A stretch of 64,000 nt of DNA from Propionibacteriaceae bacterium UBA6122 (GTDB lineage: Bacteria > Actinomycetota > Actinomycetes > Propionibacteriales > Propionibacteriaceae), in NCBI GenBank assembly GCA_002428365.1, contig DIVW01000033.1, forward strand, positions 1,094 through 65,093. The letters are read 5' to 3'. The notes under the pieces were generated by a model, which had not been told where the DNA came from, did no database searches, and saw only the letters and a program-made list of their open reading frames with translations. Numbering within the stretch: position 1 is the stretch's first letter; each line of letters opens with the position of its first letter. Below, one piece after another: positions 10,349 through 18,976 of this stretch. A program made the translations under genes and the position numbers.

Positions 10349-11750
10349 TGTCGTCGTGGCCGTGCAGCCGTCGAGCTGCTTCAGCCACCGAGCCAGACAA
10401 CGAGGGGTAGACCGTAAAGGACTCGGCCAACTGATCTACGGTCAGCTTCTGGCGCACCGCAATCGACAACGCGTGAATCAACTCTGAGGCCGACGGGGCT
10501 ACCACGACGCCACCGATGATGATGCCGGTGGTCGGCAGACTGAACAGCTTGACGAAGCCGTGGTCCAGCGCCTGCATCTTGGCTCGCGCATTGCCGGACA
10601 GCGGCAAAGTGACACTGTCCACGGTGAGGTTGCCCTGATCGACCTCGGCCTGGCTAATGCCGACGGTGGCGATCTCCGGCGAAGTGAACACATTGGCTGA
10701 GACGGTGCGCAGATCCAATGGGCTGACCGAATCGCCCAGTGAGTGCCACATTGCGATCCGACCCTGCATGGCGGCCACGCTCGCCAGCGCGTTCACCCCG
10801 GTGCAGTCGCCAGCGGCATAGACGCCGCGGGCGGTCGTCCGCGAAACCCGATCGACCACGATGTGCCCCGTCGGGGTCAGCTGCACCCCAGCCTCGGCCA
10901 AGCCGATGCCGTCAGTGTTGGGCACCGCGCCGACCGCCATCAGACAGTGTGAGCCAATCACCTCGGTGCCATCAGCCAGACTGACGGCGACCTCATCACC
11001 ACGCACTTCGGCGCCGACCGCTCGAGCCCGGCTGAGAATCGACATGCCACTGCTCTGGAAGACCTGTTGAATGACGTCGGCCGCGTCAGAATCCTGGCCA
11101 GGCAGCACCTTGTCCCGCGAAGACACCAGCGTCACCTTCACCCCAAGGGCGGTATAGGCGCTGGCGAACTCAGCACCAGTGACCCCGGAGCCCACCACGA
11201 TCAGATGCTCGGGCACCTCGACCAGGTTGTAGATCTGGGCCCAGTTGAAGATCCGCTTACCGTCGGGCTTGGCTGCGTCCAGCTCGCGCGGCTGAGCACC
11301 AGTGGCCACCAGCACGATATCTGCGGTGAGGCGCTGTTCGCCCTCCACAGTGCTGGCGATCACCGCCCTGGTGCCGGCCAGCCGTCCGGTGCCGTTGATG
11401 ATCCGCACCCCTTCAGCCTCGAGGCGGGCCGAAATGTCATCGGACTGGGCCTTGGCCAGAGCTTTGATCCGGGCATTCACCTTGGCCATATCGACTCGGA
11501 CGGCATCGCGGAGGCGACGGGTGTCATCGTCCAGCCGCAGGCCCAGCTCTTCAGCCTTGCCGATCTTGGTCATTGCCTCAGCAGCGGCGATCAGCGTCTT
11601 GGAGGGCACCACATCAGTCAGAACTGCCGACCCACCGAGTCCACGGCGCTCGACCAGAGTGACCTCGCCACCGAGCTGCCGAGCCACCAGCGCCGCCTCA
11701 TAGCCACCGGGTCCACCACCAAGAATCACCACATCAGTCACGCCGGTCAT
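10338..11750 (-). CDS. lpdA: LpdA-type flavoprotein disulfide reductase homologue without redox cysteines (NAD(P)H:quinone dehydrogenase)
   Basis: 470 aa. FAD site (VVILGGGPGGYEAALVARQLG), NAD(P) site (LIVVGSGVTGAEFASAYTALG) and the second FAD contact (GVYAAGDCTG) are intact. The place where lipoamide dehydrogenases have the CxxxxC disulfide reads GLGGSAVLTDVVPSKT, with no cysteine, and the C-terminal catalytic His-Glu pair is replaced (TVYPSLSGSVAEAA). The same replacements occur in mycobacterial LpdA (Rv3303c), a quinone reductase, which is the basis of the call. It cannot act as an E3 subunit. The start is uncertain: ATG 11750 fits the family N-terminus, but an in-frame ATG at 11786 also exists. 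Its 3' end overlaps that of the ROK gene by 11 bp. Confidence 0.8.
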   Translation of the reverse strand: MTGVTDVVILGGGPGGYEAALVARQLGGEVTLVERRGLGGSAVLTDVVPSKTLIAAAEAMTKIGKAEELGLRLDDDTRRLRDAVRVDMAKVNARIKALAKAQSDDISARLEAEGVRIINGTGRLAGTRAVIASTVEGEQRLTADIVLVATGAQPRELDAAKPDGKRIFNWAQIYNLVEVPEHLIVVGSGVTGAEFASAYTALGVKVTLVSSRDKVLPGQDSDAADVIQQVFQSSGMSILSRARAVGAEVRGDEVAVSLADGTEVIGSHCLMAVGAVPNTDGIGLAEAGVQLTPTGHIVVDRVSRTTARGVYAAGDCTGVNALASVAAMQGRIAMWHSLGDSVSPLDLRTVSANVFTSPEIATVGISQAEVDQGNLTVDSVTLPLSGNARAKMQALDHGFVKLFSLPTTGIIIGGVVVAPSASELIHALSIAVRQKLTVDQLAESFTVYPSLSGSVAEAARRLHGHDDITY

Positions 11751-11833
11751 TGTTTCATGCCCGGGTTTGCCCGCCGACACCCCCATGACCGACCCTCACC
11801 AACCGAGGATGCCTTCCCAGCTAGGGTCAGGAG

Positions 11834-12304
11834 GTGACCTCACGAATCCGCCAGCTCGTAATCGTCGCCATCTCCGGCGTGGCTATCAGCATCTTTCTGA
11901 CCATCTTCGGCCTGCCCGAATCGACCCCCAACCAGATAATCGCGCTCGAACTCGGCGCACTGCCGCTTTCGATTGCTTTGGCTGCTGGCAACCTGATCCT
12001 GATCGAACGGGCGCAACGCGCCCCCGGCCCGCGCGGACGGCTGGGCCTGATCATCGGCTCAGTCACCAGCGGGTTCGGGCTGGTGGTGATGGCCCTGGCC
12101 TACCTGACCGGCCCTCGCGGTCTGGTGCAGTTCGGGCAGTTCCTGGTGTTCCTGGGCCTGCTCGGAGTGCTGCTGGTTGCCATCGCCCTGCAGACCTCTC
12201 GAACCACCGAGTGGTTCGGCCTGGAGGACGTCACCGACGGTGTCGAAATCGATGGCGAGGAGACCTCCGATCAAGCTGCCGAGCAGCCAACCACCTCGTT
12301 ATAG
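11834..12304 (+). CDS. Small integral membrane protein (Rv3304-like position)
   Basis: 156 aa with four hydrophobic segments (about residues 7-27, 37-56, 70-90 and 98-118) and an acidic cytoplasmic tail. No enzymatic motif is visible. A TAGGGT box ends 6 nt before the GTG start and no ribosome binding site exists, so the message is probably leaderless. In mycobacteria a membrane protein of similar size stands divergent from lpdA at the same place, ahead of the nucleoside phosphorylase and pmmB. Function unknown. Confidence 0.7.
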   Translation: MTSRIRQLVIVAISGVAISIFLTIFGLPESTPNQIIALELGALPLSIALAAGNLILIERAQRAPGPRGRLGLIIGSVTSGFGLVVMALAYLTGPRGLVQFGQFLVFLGLLGVLLVAIALQTSRTTEWFGLEDVTDGVEIDGEETSDQAAEQPTTSL

Positions 12305-12305
12305 T
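12300..12305 (+). promoter_or_regulatory. -10 box of a leaderless promoter for the nucleoside phosphorylase
   Basis: TATAGT overlaps the stop codon of the membrane protein gene and ends exactly 6 nt before the GTG at 12312, so transcription should begin at or next to the start codon. Confidence 0.5.
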
Positions 12306-12311
12306 CATCGG

Positions 12312-13094
12312 GTGAGTCACCTAGCCGCAGCAGCCGAACTGCTCTCCCGCTTCTCGATCCCCTCCCTCGACATTGCCCTGGTACTGGGCTCTGGCTGGGC
12401 TGGCGCCTCAGTCGGCCTGGGCGAAACCATTGGCGAATGCGACCTGGCCGACCTGCCCGGTTTCGCCAAGCCGGTAGTGGTCGGCCACGGCGGTTCGCTG
12501 CGGGTCGTACGGACCCCTGGCGGCAAGATCGCGGCCCTGTTCAACGGCCGCACCCACTTCTACGAGGGCCGTGGCACCGGGCCGGTCGTGCATGGTGTGC
12601 GCACCGCCGCTGCGGCCGGGGCGAAGATCCTGGTGCTGACCAACGGCTGCGGCGGCCTCAACACCGACTGGGCCCCTGGCACGCCAGTGCTGATCAGCGA
12701 CCACATCAACCTCACCGGCGCCACCCCGCTGGAAGGCGCCACCTTCATCGATCTCACCGAGGCCTACTCCCCTCGGCTGCGGCGGCTCGCCCACGAGGTG
12801 GAACCCACCCTGGCCGAAGGCGTGTACGTCCAGTTCCGCGGACCGCAGTACGAAACCCCCGCCGAAGTGCGAATGGCCAAGACTCTCGGTGGCGACCTGG
12901 TGGGCATGTCGACCGCCCTGGAGACCATCGCCGCCCGCGAGGCCGGGATGGAGGTGCTGGGCATTTCGCTGGTCACCAACCTTGGGGCCGGTATCTCCCC
13001 CACTCCGCTGGAGCACGGCGAGGTGATCGCAGCCGGAAAGGCCGCCGAACCCCGCCTGCGCGGCCTGCTGGCCGGCCTGCTTGAACGACTCTAG
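12312..13094 (+). CDS. punA: Purine nucleoside phosphorylase (trimeric type)
   Basis: 260 aa. Splits inosine and guanosine (and deoxy forms) with phosphate to base and (deoxy)ribose-1-phosphate. Family hallmarks: LVLGSGWAG near residue 26, FNGRTHFYEGRGTGPVVHGVR, LTNGCGGLN, QFRGPQYETPAEVRM and GMSTALETIAAREAGMEVLG, which identify the trimeric PNP class rather than the hexameric DeoD class. GTG start chosen from the family length and the TATAGT box 6 nt upstream. It precedes a phospho-sugar mutase that could convert the ribose-1-phosphate product, and the inosine supply fits the adenosine deaminase at 21.5 kb. Confidence 0.9.
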   Translation: MSHLAAAAELLSRFSIPSLDIALVLGSGWAGASVGLGETIGECDLADLPGFAKPVVVGHGGSLRVVRTPGGKIAALFNGRTHFYEGRGTGPVVHGVRTAAAAGAKILVLTNGCGGLNTDWAPGTPVLISDHINLTGATPLEGATFIDLTEAYSPRLRRLAHEVEPTLAEGVYVQFRGPQYETPAEVRMAKTLGGDLVGMSTALETIAAREAGMEVLGISLVTNLGAGISPTPLEHGEVIAAGKAAEPRLRGLLAGLLERL

Positions 13095-13104
13095 GAGGAC
13101 ACCC

Positions 13105-14745
13105 ATGACCGAGCTGTCGGCCAAGATCGCGGCGTGGCGATCTGCTGATCCCGACCCGGCCACCGTTGCGGTGTTGGACGAGTTGGTCACCAAAGCTGCC
13201 AGTGGTGATCAAGGGGCGACGGCCGAGTTGGCCTCGGCTTTCGCTGGCCCGCTCACTTTCGGCACCGCCGGCCTGCGTGGAGCGCTCGGCCCGGGGCCGG
13301 CCCGGATGAACCGGGTAGTGGTCTCCCAGGCCGCCGCTGGCCTGGCCGCCTACCTGCTGGACAACGGCCACCGTGGCGCCAAGGTGATCGTCGGCTACGA
13401 CGCTCGTTACAACTCCGCGGTCTTCGCTCGCGACACCGCCGAGATCCTGGCTGGTGCCGGCTTTGAACCCCTCCTCTGCGCCCGGGCCCTGCCAACCCCG
13501 GTGGTCGCCTTCGGCATTCGCCATTTCGGCTGTGCAGCCGGGGTGGTGGTCACCGCGTCCCACAATCCGCCCCAGGACAACGGCTACAAGGTCTACCTCG
13601 GTGACGGCTCCCAGATCGTGCCACCAGCCGATGTCGAGATCGCGGCCCGGATCGCCGCCATCGCTGAGGTCGGGCTGGACCAGATCCCTCGCAATGATCA
13701 ATACACCATGATCGATGCCGAACTGGTGGACGCCTATGTGGCCCGCGCCGCTTCGCTGGTTACCCCGCAGGCACCACGCGACCTCACCTGGGTTTACACG
13801 GCAATGCACGGAGTAGGCGCCTCGGTGGTGGACGCGGTGGTGGCCGCGACTGGCTTCCCCGAACCGCACCGGGTGAGTGAACAGATCGACCCTGATCCGG
13901 CCTTCCCAACCGTAGCCTTCCCGAATCCGGAAGAACCGGGGGCGATCGATCTGGCCCTGGCGCTGGCCCGCCGCAGCGGGGCTGATGTGGCGATCGCCAA
14001 TGATCCTGACGCCGACCGCTGCGCCCTGGCTGCGGTGTTCGATGGCGAGTGGCGGATGCTGACCGGCGACGAGCTGGGCATCCTGCTGGCCGACGATGCG
14101 CTCCGCCGCGGCACGCCAGGCACCTACGCCTGCTCGGTGGTGTCCTCAACCATGCTCTCGGTGATGGCTGCGGACCACGGTCAGCCCTTCGCCACCACGC
14201 TCACCGGCTTCAAATGGATCGGTCGGGTGCCGGGGTTGGCCTACGGCTATGAGGAGGCCATCGGCTACTGCACCGATCCGGCAGCCGTCCCAGACAAGGA
14301 CGGCATCACTGCCCTGGTGCGGATCCTGGCCCTGGTGGCCGACCTCAAAGCCTCCGGTCGCAGTGTTGCTGATCGCCTCGACGAACTAGCCACCCGCTAC
14401 GGGGTTCACCTCAACTCGCAACTCGCCTTCCGAGTATCGGATCTGGCGATCATCGCCGACGCGATGACGCGGGTGCGCACCGCAGCCCCAACTGAGCTGG
14501 CCGGTCAGCCGGTGACCGCACTTGATCTGGCCACCGGCTCAGCCGAGCTGCCGCCAACTGATGCCATGTTGTTCACCGGCGCGAGCGTGCGGGTGGTGGT
14601 TCGACCCTCTGGCACTGAGCCGAAGTTGAAGTGCTATTTGCAGGTGACCGCACCGGCCCAGGCCGAGCTGAGGTCGGCGCGGACGGCAGCCGCTGCTCAA
14701 ATGGCCGCACTGCGGGCGGACGTGGCCGCAGCGCTCGGGCTGTGA
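13105..14745 (+). CDS. pmmB: Phosphomannomutase/phosphoglucomutase family enzyme
   Basis: 546 aa alpha-D-phosphohexomutase. Catalytic serine loop TASHNPPQDNGYKVY, Mg2+ loop NDPDADRCALA, sugar-binding GYEEAIGYC and C-terminal phosphate-binding RPSGTEPKLKCYL are all present. The length and long N-terminus match the PmmB/PGM2-like subgroup, some members of which act on pentose-1-phosphates. That would suit its place 10 bp behind a nucleoside phosphorylase, as in mycobacteria (deoD-pmmB). ATG start with AGGAGG at the ideal distance. Its stop overlaps the next start (GTGA). Confidence 0.88.
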   Translation: MTELSAKIAAWRSADPDPATVAVLDELVTKAASGDQGATAELASAFAGPLTFGTAGLRGALGPGPARMNRVVVSQAAAGLAAYLLDNGHRGAKVIVGYDARYNSAVFARDTAEILAGAGFEPLLCARALPTPVVAFGIRHFGCAAGVVVTASHNPPQDNGYKVYLGDGSQIVPPADVEIAARIAAIAEVGLDQIPRNDQYTMIDAELVDAYVARAASLVTPQAPRDLTWVYTAMHGVGASVVDAVVAATGFPEPHRVSEQIDPDPAFPTVAFPNPEEPGAIDLALALARRSGADVAIANDPDADRCALAAVFDGEWRMLTGDELGILLADDALRRGTPGTYACSVVSSTMLSVMAADHGQPFATTLTGFKWIGRVPGLAYGYEEAIGYCTDPAAVPDKDGITALVRILALVADLKASGRSVADRLDELATRYGVHLNSQLAFRVSDLAIIADAMTRVRTAAPTELAGQPVTALDLATGSAELPPTDAMLFTGASVRVVVRPSGTEPKLKCYLQVTAPAQAELRSARTAAAAQMAALRADVAAALGL

Positions 14746-15446
14746 ACCGCCCGGCTCAGCCGCGGCTGGTGTTGATCGCCGGGCCGTCTGGCAGCGGGAA
14801 GTCCCGGCTGATGCATGCCTCCGGGCTGCCCTGCCTACGGCTGGACGACTTCTACTTCGACGCTGATCACCCCGGGATGCCCACCACCAATCTCGGCATC
14901 ACCGACTGGGACGATCCCCGCTCCTGGGACGCTGAGGCCGCCCTGGCCGGACTTCGCCAGCTCCTGGAAACTGGGGAGCTCGCCGCCCCGGCTTACTCCA
15001 TTTCCGAAAGCCGCCGGGTGGGCACCCGCTCGATCAGCCTGGACGGCGCCGGCTGCCTTGGAGTCGAGGGCATCTTCGCCATCGAGTTTCTGCAGCACTG
15101 TCGCCAGGCGAAGCTGTCGGTCGAAGCGATCTACCTCGATCGGCCCGCCGCCCTGGTCTATTTGTTACGGCTGCGGCGTGATCTGGCCCACAAGCGCAAG
15201 CCGCCGCACATCGCCGTCCGCCGGGGGTGGGCACTGGCCAGGGCCCAGGCAGGCTTGCGCCGCCGGGCACTAGCCGCTGGGTTCGAACCGCTGGGGATGA
15301 AGGCTGCGATTTCGCGGATCGGCCACCTCAACCGACCATCCCGGGCCGCCTACGCCGCCGGCCAGGCTGGCCACGAAAGTGGTGGGGATGGTACCCGAAG
15401 AAGTGGGGGTCGGCTTACCTCGACTAGGACGAATCACCCCGCTTAG
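14742..15446 (+). CDS. Uridine-kinase-like P-loop protein
   Basis: 234 aa. Walker A GPSGSGKSRL at the N-terminus and LRLDDFYFD match the uridine kinase/phosphoribulokinase family. A Walker-B-like GVEGIFAIE and an Arg-rich lid (YLLRLRRDLAHKRKPP) follow. The C-terminal 30 residues look disordered. GTG start overlaps the pmmB stop, implying coupling within a nucleoside/sugar-phosphate operon. The substrate (uridine, cytidine or other) cannot be decided; actinobacteria often annotate this gene as an ATP-binding protein. Confidence 0.75.
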   Translation: MNRPAQPRLVLIAGPSGSGKSRLMHASGLPCLRLDDFYFDADHPGMPTTNLGITDWDDPRSWDAEAALAGLRQLLETGELAAPAYSISESRRVGTRSISLDGAGCLGVEGIFAIEFLQHCRQAKLSVEAIYLDRPAALVYLLRLRRDLAHKRKPPHIAVRRGWALARAQAGLRRRALAAGFEPLGMKAAISRIGHLNRPSRAAYAAGQAGHESGGDGTRRSGGRLTSTRTNHPA

Positions 15447-15479
15447 GACAACCCGCCCAGTTACCCCTACCATGTGATC

Positions 15480-16718
15480 GTGACCCCCGAGTTCATACTC
15501 CTGTCGCTTGTTGTTGTCACAGCGTTAGCGTTTGATTTCACCAACGGCTTTCACGACACGGCGAACGCGATGGCCACTTCGATCGCAACGAAGGCGTTGT
15601 CTCCGAAGGCCGCTGTGGCGCTGTCGGCCATCCTCAACCTGATTGGTGCGTTCCTATCTGTCGAGGTGGCCCTGACGGTCACCAATGCGGTAATTCGCAT
15701 CCAGAATCCCGATGGCACCCCGCGCGCAGACCTGGTGGCAGACGGCGGGCACACCTTGTTGCTGATCCTGATGGCCGGTCTGGCCGGCGCCATCATCTGG
15801 AACATTCTCACCTGGCTGTGGGGCCTGCCTTCCAGTTCGTCCCACGCCCTGTTCGGCGGCATGGTGGGCGCCACCGTGGCCAGCCTTGGCTGGGGCGGCG
15901 TCAAGTGGATCGGCGACGGCACCAAGCTGGACGGCGTCATCGGCAAAGTGGTGCTCCCGGCCCTGATCTCACCGGCAGTGGCCCTGGTCGTCGCGTTCAT
16001 CGGCACCCGGCTGGTCTTCTGGATCACCGCTAAGATCGCCCGGCGCTATCAGGAGGCTGGCTTCCGCTGGGGCCAGATCGGCACTTCCTCGCTGCTTTCG
16101 CTGTCCCACGGCACCAACGATGCTCAGAAGACGATGGGCGTGGTCACCCTGGCCTTGATCGCCGGTGGCTTCGTTGACCCCGTTCAACACGAGATCCCAC
16201 TGTGGGTGAAGTTCGCCTGCGCCCTGGCTATCGCCTCGGGCACCTACATCGGTGGTTGGCGGATTATCCGCACCATGGGCAAAGGCCTGGTCGAGGTGTT
16301 GTCCCCGCAGGGCATGGCTGCCGAAAGCGCCTCGGCCGCGGTCATCCTGACGTCCAGCCAACTCGGCTTCGCGCTTTCCACCACCCACGTCTCCACCGGA
16401 TCGATTATCGGTTCGGGACTTGGACGCAAGGGCGCCACCGTCCGTTGGAGTGTGGCGACGAAGATGGTGCTGGCCTGGTTGATTACCCTGCCCTCGGCCG
16501 GCCTGATCGCCGCTGGCCTGTGGTGGATCGGCTATCTGGTCGGCCCAGGTGCTGGCGACTGGATCGTCTTCAGCCTGATGTGCCTGGCTGCCCTCTACAT
16601 GTGGTGGCACTCCAAGCGCGACCCGATCGGGCATCACAACGTCAATGACGATTGGGACAGCGGCCGCAGCAAGCCCAACCCCAAACCTAAGGTGCCGGTT
16701 TCGGGAGGCGTTGGCTGA
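15480..16718 (+). CDS. pit: PiT-family inorganic phosphate transporter
   Basis: 412 aa, about ten membrane segments. Proton-coupled, low-affinity phosphate uptake. Both copies of the family signature are visible: FDFTNGFHDTANAMATSIAT near the N-terminus and SLSHGTNDAQKTMGVVTLAL near residue 210. The GTG at 15480 is favoured because a TACCAT box ends exactly 6 nt upstream; an in-frame GTG at 15474 would add two residues. It is followed, with stop/start overlap, by a small membrane protein. Confidence 0.92.
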   Translation: MTPEFILLSLVVVTALAFDFTNGFHDTANAMATSIATKALSPKAAVALSAILNLIGAFLSVEVALTVTNAVIRIQNPDGTPRADLVADGGHTLLLILMAGLAGAIIWNILTWLWGLPSSSSHALFGGMVGATVASLGWGGVKWIGDGTKLDGVIGKVVLPALISPAVALVVAFIGTRLVFWITAKIARRYQEAGFRWGQIGTSSLLSLSHGTNDAQKTMGVVTLALIAGGFVDPVQHEIPLWVKFACALAIASGTYIGGWRIIRTMGKGLVEVLSPQGMAAESASAAVILTSSQLGFALSTTHVSTGSIIGSGLGRKGATVRWSVATKMVLAWLITLPSAGLIAAGLWWIGYLVGPGAGDWIVFSLMCLAALYMWWHSKRDPIGHHNVNDDWDSGRSKPNPKPKVPVSGGVG

Positions 16719-17029
16719 TGAATCAGGTAATCGCTGCCCTGGACGCCACCTGGCGCATCCTCGCAATCGGGGTCCTGCTCGGTGCCGGATTGCCAGCCCT
16801 GTTCGCCGTCGGCGTCCGCGCCCTGGCGTGGGGCACCGCAGCCGAAGGCGACGCCCCAGATGAGGATGCCAAGCTGGAACCGACCCTGGTCGGACGGCTC
16901 GTCGCCTACACGATGTTCGCCATCGTCATTTTGGCGGTACTGGCTGGCGTGGGCTATATCGTGGCCCACGGCTTCGGGCTGAAGGTGACTTTCAACGGCC
17001 TGATGCCGGTGATTACCCCAAAGAGCTGA
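16718..17029 (+). CDS. Small two-TM protein coupled to PiT transporter
   Basis: 103 aa, two hydrophobic segments (about residues 13-35 and 62-85) separated by an acidic loop (DAPDEDAKLE). ATG overlaps the pit stop (TGATG). Mycobacterial pitA also has a small transmembrane gene behind it (Rv0544c), so it may be an accessory subunit. No motif allows a functional call. Its 3' end overlaps the convergent glycosyltransferase gene by 17 bp. Confidence 0.75.
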   Translation: MNQVIAALDATWRILAIGVLLGAGLPALFAVGVRALAWGTAAEGDAPDEDAKLEPTLVGRLVAYTMFAIVILAVLAGVGYIVAHGFGLKVTFNGLMPVITPKS

Positions 17030-18050
17030 CCCCGGCCAGCGGCGCAGCCACCATCGACGCATCGCGCATATCGGCGCCAATCCGCTCCAAGAACCGCTTC
17101 GCCGCCGGACCAACCCTGCTGGTGAGCATGCCGACTGGTACCGGCTGTAGTTCGATCGTCGTCGCCACTCCGGCCAACACCAACGGCAGGGTGTAGCCGA
17201 CCGAGGACGGGAAGCTGGCCAGCTTCGCCGCCACCGAGCCGCGGCTGAGCTCAATCTCCAGCGGCACCTCCGGGCGTACGACCTGCAAGCCGGTGGTGGC
17301 GATCTGGGCGAGCTTTTCCGCGGCCTCCTTGCGGTGGGCGAAGTAGCGTCCCTGGCCACCACAGCGCGCGGCCAGTTTGGCAATCGAATCCAGGTAGGCG
17401 GCCGTGTCGACCACTCCGGATTCGGCCAAAGACGAACCGACCACGTCCACCCCTGGCACCACTCGCGGCGGACCGAAGCGACGCCTGGTCCAGTTGTAGC
17501 TGTGTTCGCGCACCTTGCTCGGCGGCATGCCGGCCACCGGCATCACGGTGAACAGCCGCACTCGCTCAGAGGCAAAGAACTTGCGGGCCTGCCGGGCCAG
17601 CGGAGCCCTGGCCACCTCCAAGACCGAAGGTGGCGCGTCCCAGCGGCGCAGCGGCTCACCGGAGCTGAGCTGAGCGGCGAACTCCAAAGTGGCGGTGCCG
17701 TCGTCAACCACCACCGCCTCGTGCGGATTCGCCGCCAACAGCAGGGCCTGAATCATGCCCGAGAAGGGGTCGCCGATCACCAGGCGCCGTGCTTTGGCCA
17801 CTCGCCGGGAGACCTGCTGCAAGGTGCGCAGCCGGGCCGCGGTCGAGGCGCGCGGGTAGTGCCACTCGACGGCCATGTTCTCCTCGTCGGCGTAGGTGGC
17901 CATCTGGCGCAGTTGCGCCAGGCTGGTCTCCTCCACCGGCGCCAACACCACCGCCACGGTTCGCTCGGCCGCCTGTTCGACATGCGCCCACTCCAGCAGG
18001 TGCAGTAGCTGGGCCGGGCTCTCAACCAGGGCGACGGTGTCGGTGCTCAT
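17013..18050 (-). CDS. Polysialyltransferase-like (GT-B) glycosyltransferase
   Basis: 345 aa, last gene of the nonulosonate operon. It opens with LVESPAQLLHLLEWA, as bacterial sialyl-/polysialyltransferases of the GT52/GT38 type often do. It carries counterparts of the three family motifs: an acidic D-D-G (VVVDDGTATLEFA near residue 120), an H-containing motif where HP is usual (YFAHRKEAA) and a Ser-Ser motif (SFPSSVGYTL). The usual HP is HR here. Start ATG overlaps the neuB stop (ATGA). Probably transfers the CMP-activated nonulosonic acid made by the next two genes; acceptor unknown. Confidence 0.65.
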   Translation of the reverse strand: MSTDTVALVESPAQLLHLLEWAHVEQAAERTVAVVLAPVEETSLAQLRQMATYADEENMAVEWHYPRASTAARLRTLQQVSRRVAKARRLVIGDPFSGMIQALLLAANPHEAVVVDDGTATLEFAAQLSSGEPLRRWDAPPSVLEVARAPLARQARKFFASERVRLFTVMPVAGMPPSKVREHSYNWTRRRFGPPRVVPGVDVVGSSLAESGVVDTAAYLDSIAKLAARCGGQGRYFAHRKEAAEKLAQIATTGLQVVRPEVPLEIELSRGSVAAKLASFPSSVGYTLPLVLAGVATTIELQPVPVGMLTSRVGPAAKRFLERIGADMRDASMVAAPLAGVSSLG

Positions 18051-18976
18051 GCCACCTGCCCCGAGTCCTTCGCTGCCTCGGCGACCACACCGGTGACCCG
18101 CCGTAGCTTGCGCATCGCGGCGAGCTCGGCGGGGTAGACCTGCTTCACCCCGTCACCGAGGGAGGCTTCCAGCACCCGAATGTCGCGCACCAACCGGCGC
18201 ATACCTTCGGGTTCGACCGAGGCCGACTGATCCGAACCCCACATGGCGCGGTCCAAGGTGATGTGGCGCTCCACCATGCAGGCGCCCAACGCCACCGCGC
18301 ACAGGGTGGTCTGCAGCCCAACCTCGTGGCCGGAGTAGCCGATCGGCACGTTGGGGTATTCCGCGCTCAAGGTGTTGATCATCCGCAGGTTCAGCTCCTC
18401 GGCCGGGGCCGGGTAGGAGCTGGTGGCGTGCAGGAGCACGGTCTGGGTGCTGCCGAGCAGTTCCACGGCGTGGCGGATCTGCTCTGGCGTCGACATCCCG
18501 GTGGACAGGATCACGGTCTTGCCGGTCTCCCGCATGGCGATGAGCAACTCGTCATCGGTGAGGCAGGCCGAGGCCACCTTGAACACCGGGGAGTCGAACG
18601 CCGCCAGGAACTCCACACTTTCGACATCCCAGGGGGAGGCGAACCAGTCGATGCCTACCTTGCGGCAGTACTCGTCGAGCTGGCGGTACTCCTCCACGCC
18701 GAACTCGACCCGGTGGCGGTACTCCAGGTAGGTCATCCGTCCCCAAGGCGTGTCGCGCTCAATCTCCCACTGGTCGCGCGGGGTGCATACCTCAGGGGTG
18801 CGCTTCTGGAACTTGACCGCGTCCATGCCAGCAGCCTTGGCGTGATCGATCAGCGCGATCGCGTTGCTCAGGTCGCCGTTGTGGTTGATGCCGATCTCGC
18901 CGATCACATACACCGGCTGGCCCGGTCCGACCAGGCGGTCACCGATCTTGCGCAGCCGAGGGTTGATGGTGGTCAC
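18047..18976 (-). CDS. neuB: Nonulosonic acid synthase (NeuB-like) without SAF domain
   Basis: 309 aa. Condenses an N-acyl-mannosamine-type sugar (or its 6-phosphate) with phosphoenolpyruvate. NeuB TIM-barrel motifs: GEIGINHNGDL, AVKFQKRTP, FASPWD, FKVASACLTDDELL, ILSTGMST, HATSSYPAP, GYSGHEVG and ERHITLDRAMWGSDQSASVEP. Typical NeuB/SpsE proteins are about 340-350 aa and end in an antifreeze-like SAF domain; this one stops after the barrel plus a short helix. Overlaps both neighbours by 4 bp. Which nonulosonic acid is made (Neu5Ac, KDN or other) cannot be told. Confidence 0.85.
   Translation of the reverse strand: MTTINPRLRKIGDRLVGPGQPVYVIGEIGINHNGDLSNAIALIDHAKAAGMDAVKFQKRTPEVCTPRDQWEIERDTPWGRMTYLEYRHRVEFGVEEYRQLDEYCRKVGIDWFASPWDVESVEFLAAFDSPVFKVASACLTDDELLIAMRETGKTVILSTGMSTPEQIRHAVELLGSTQTVLLHATSSYPAPAEELNLRMINTLSAEYPNVPIGYSGHEVGLQTTLCAVALGACMVERHITLDRAMWGSDQSASVEPEGMRRLVRDIRVLEASLGDGVKQVYPAELAAMRKLRRVTGVVAEAAKDSGQVA

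Noticed and set aside
10338..11750. Dihydrolipoyl dehydrogenase
   Set aside because: Redox-active cysteines and the catalytic His are replaced, so the reaction is not possible by the known mechanism.
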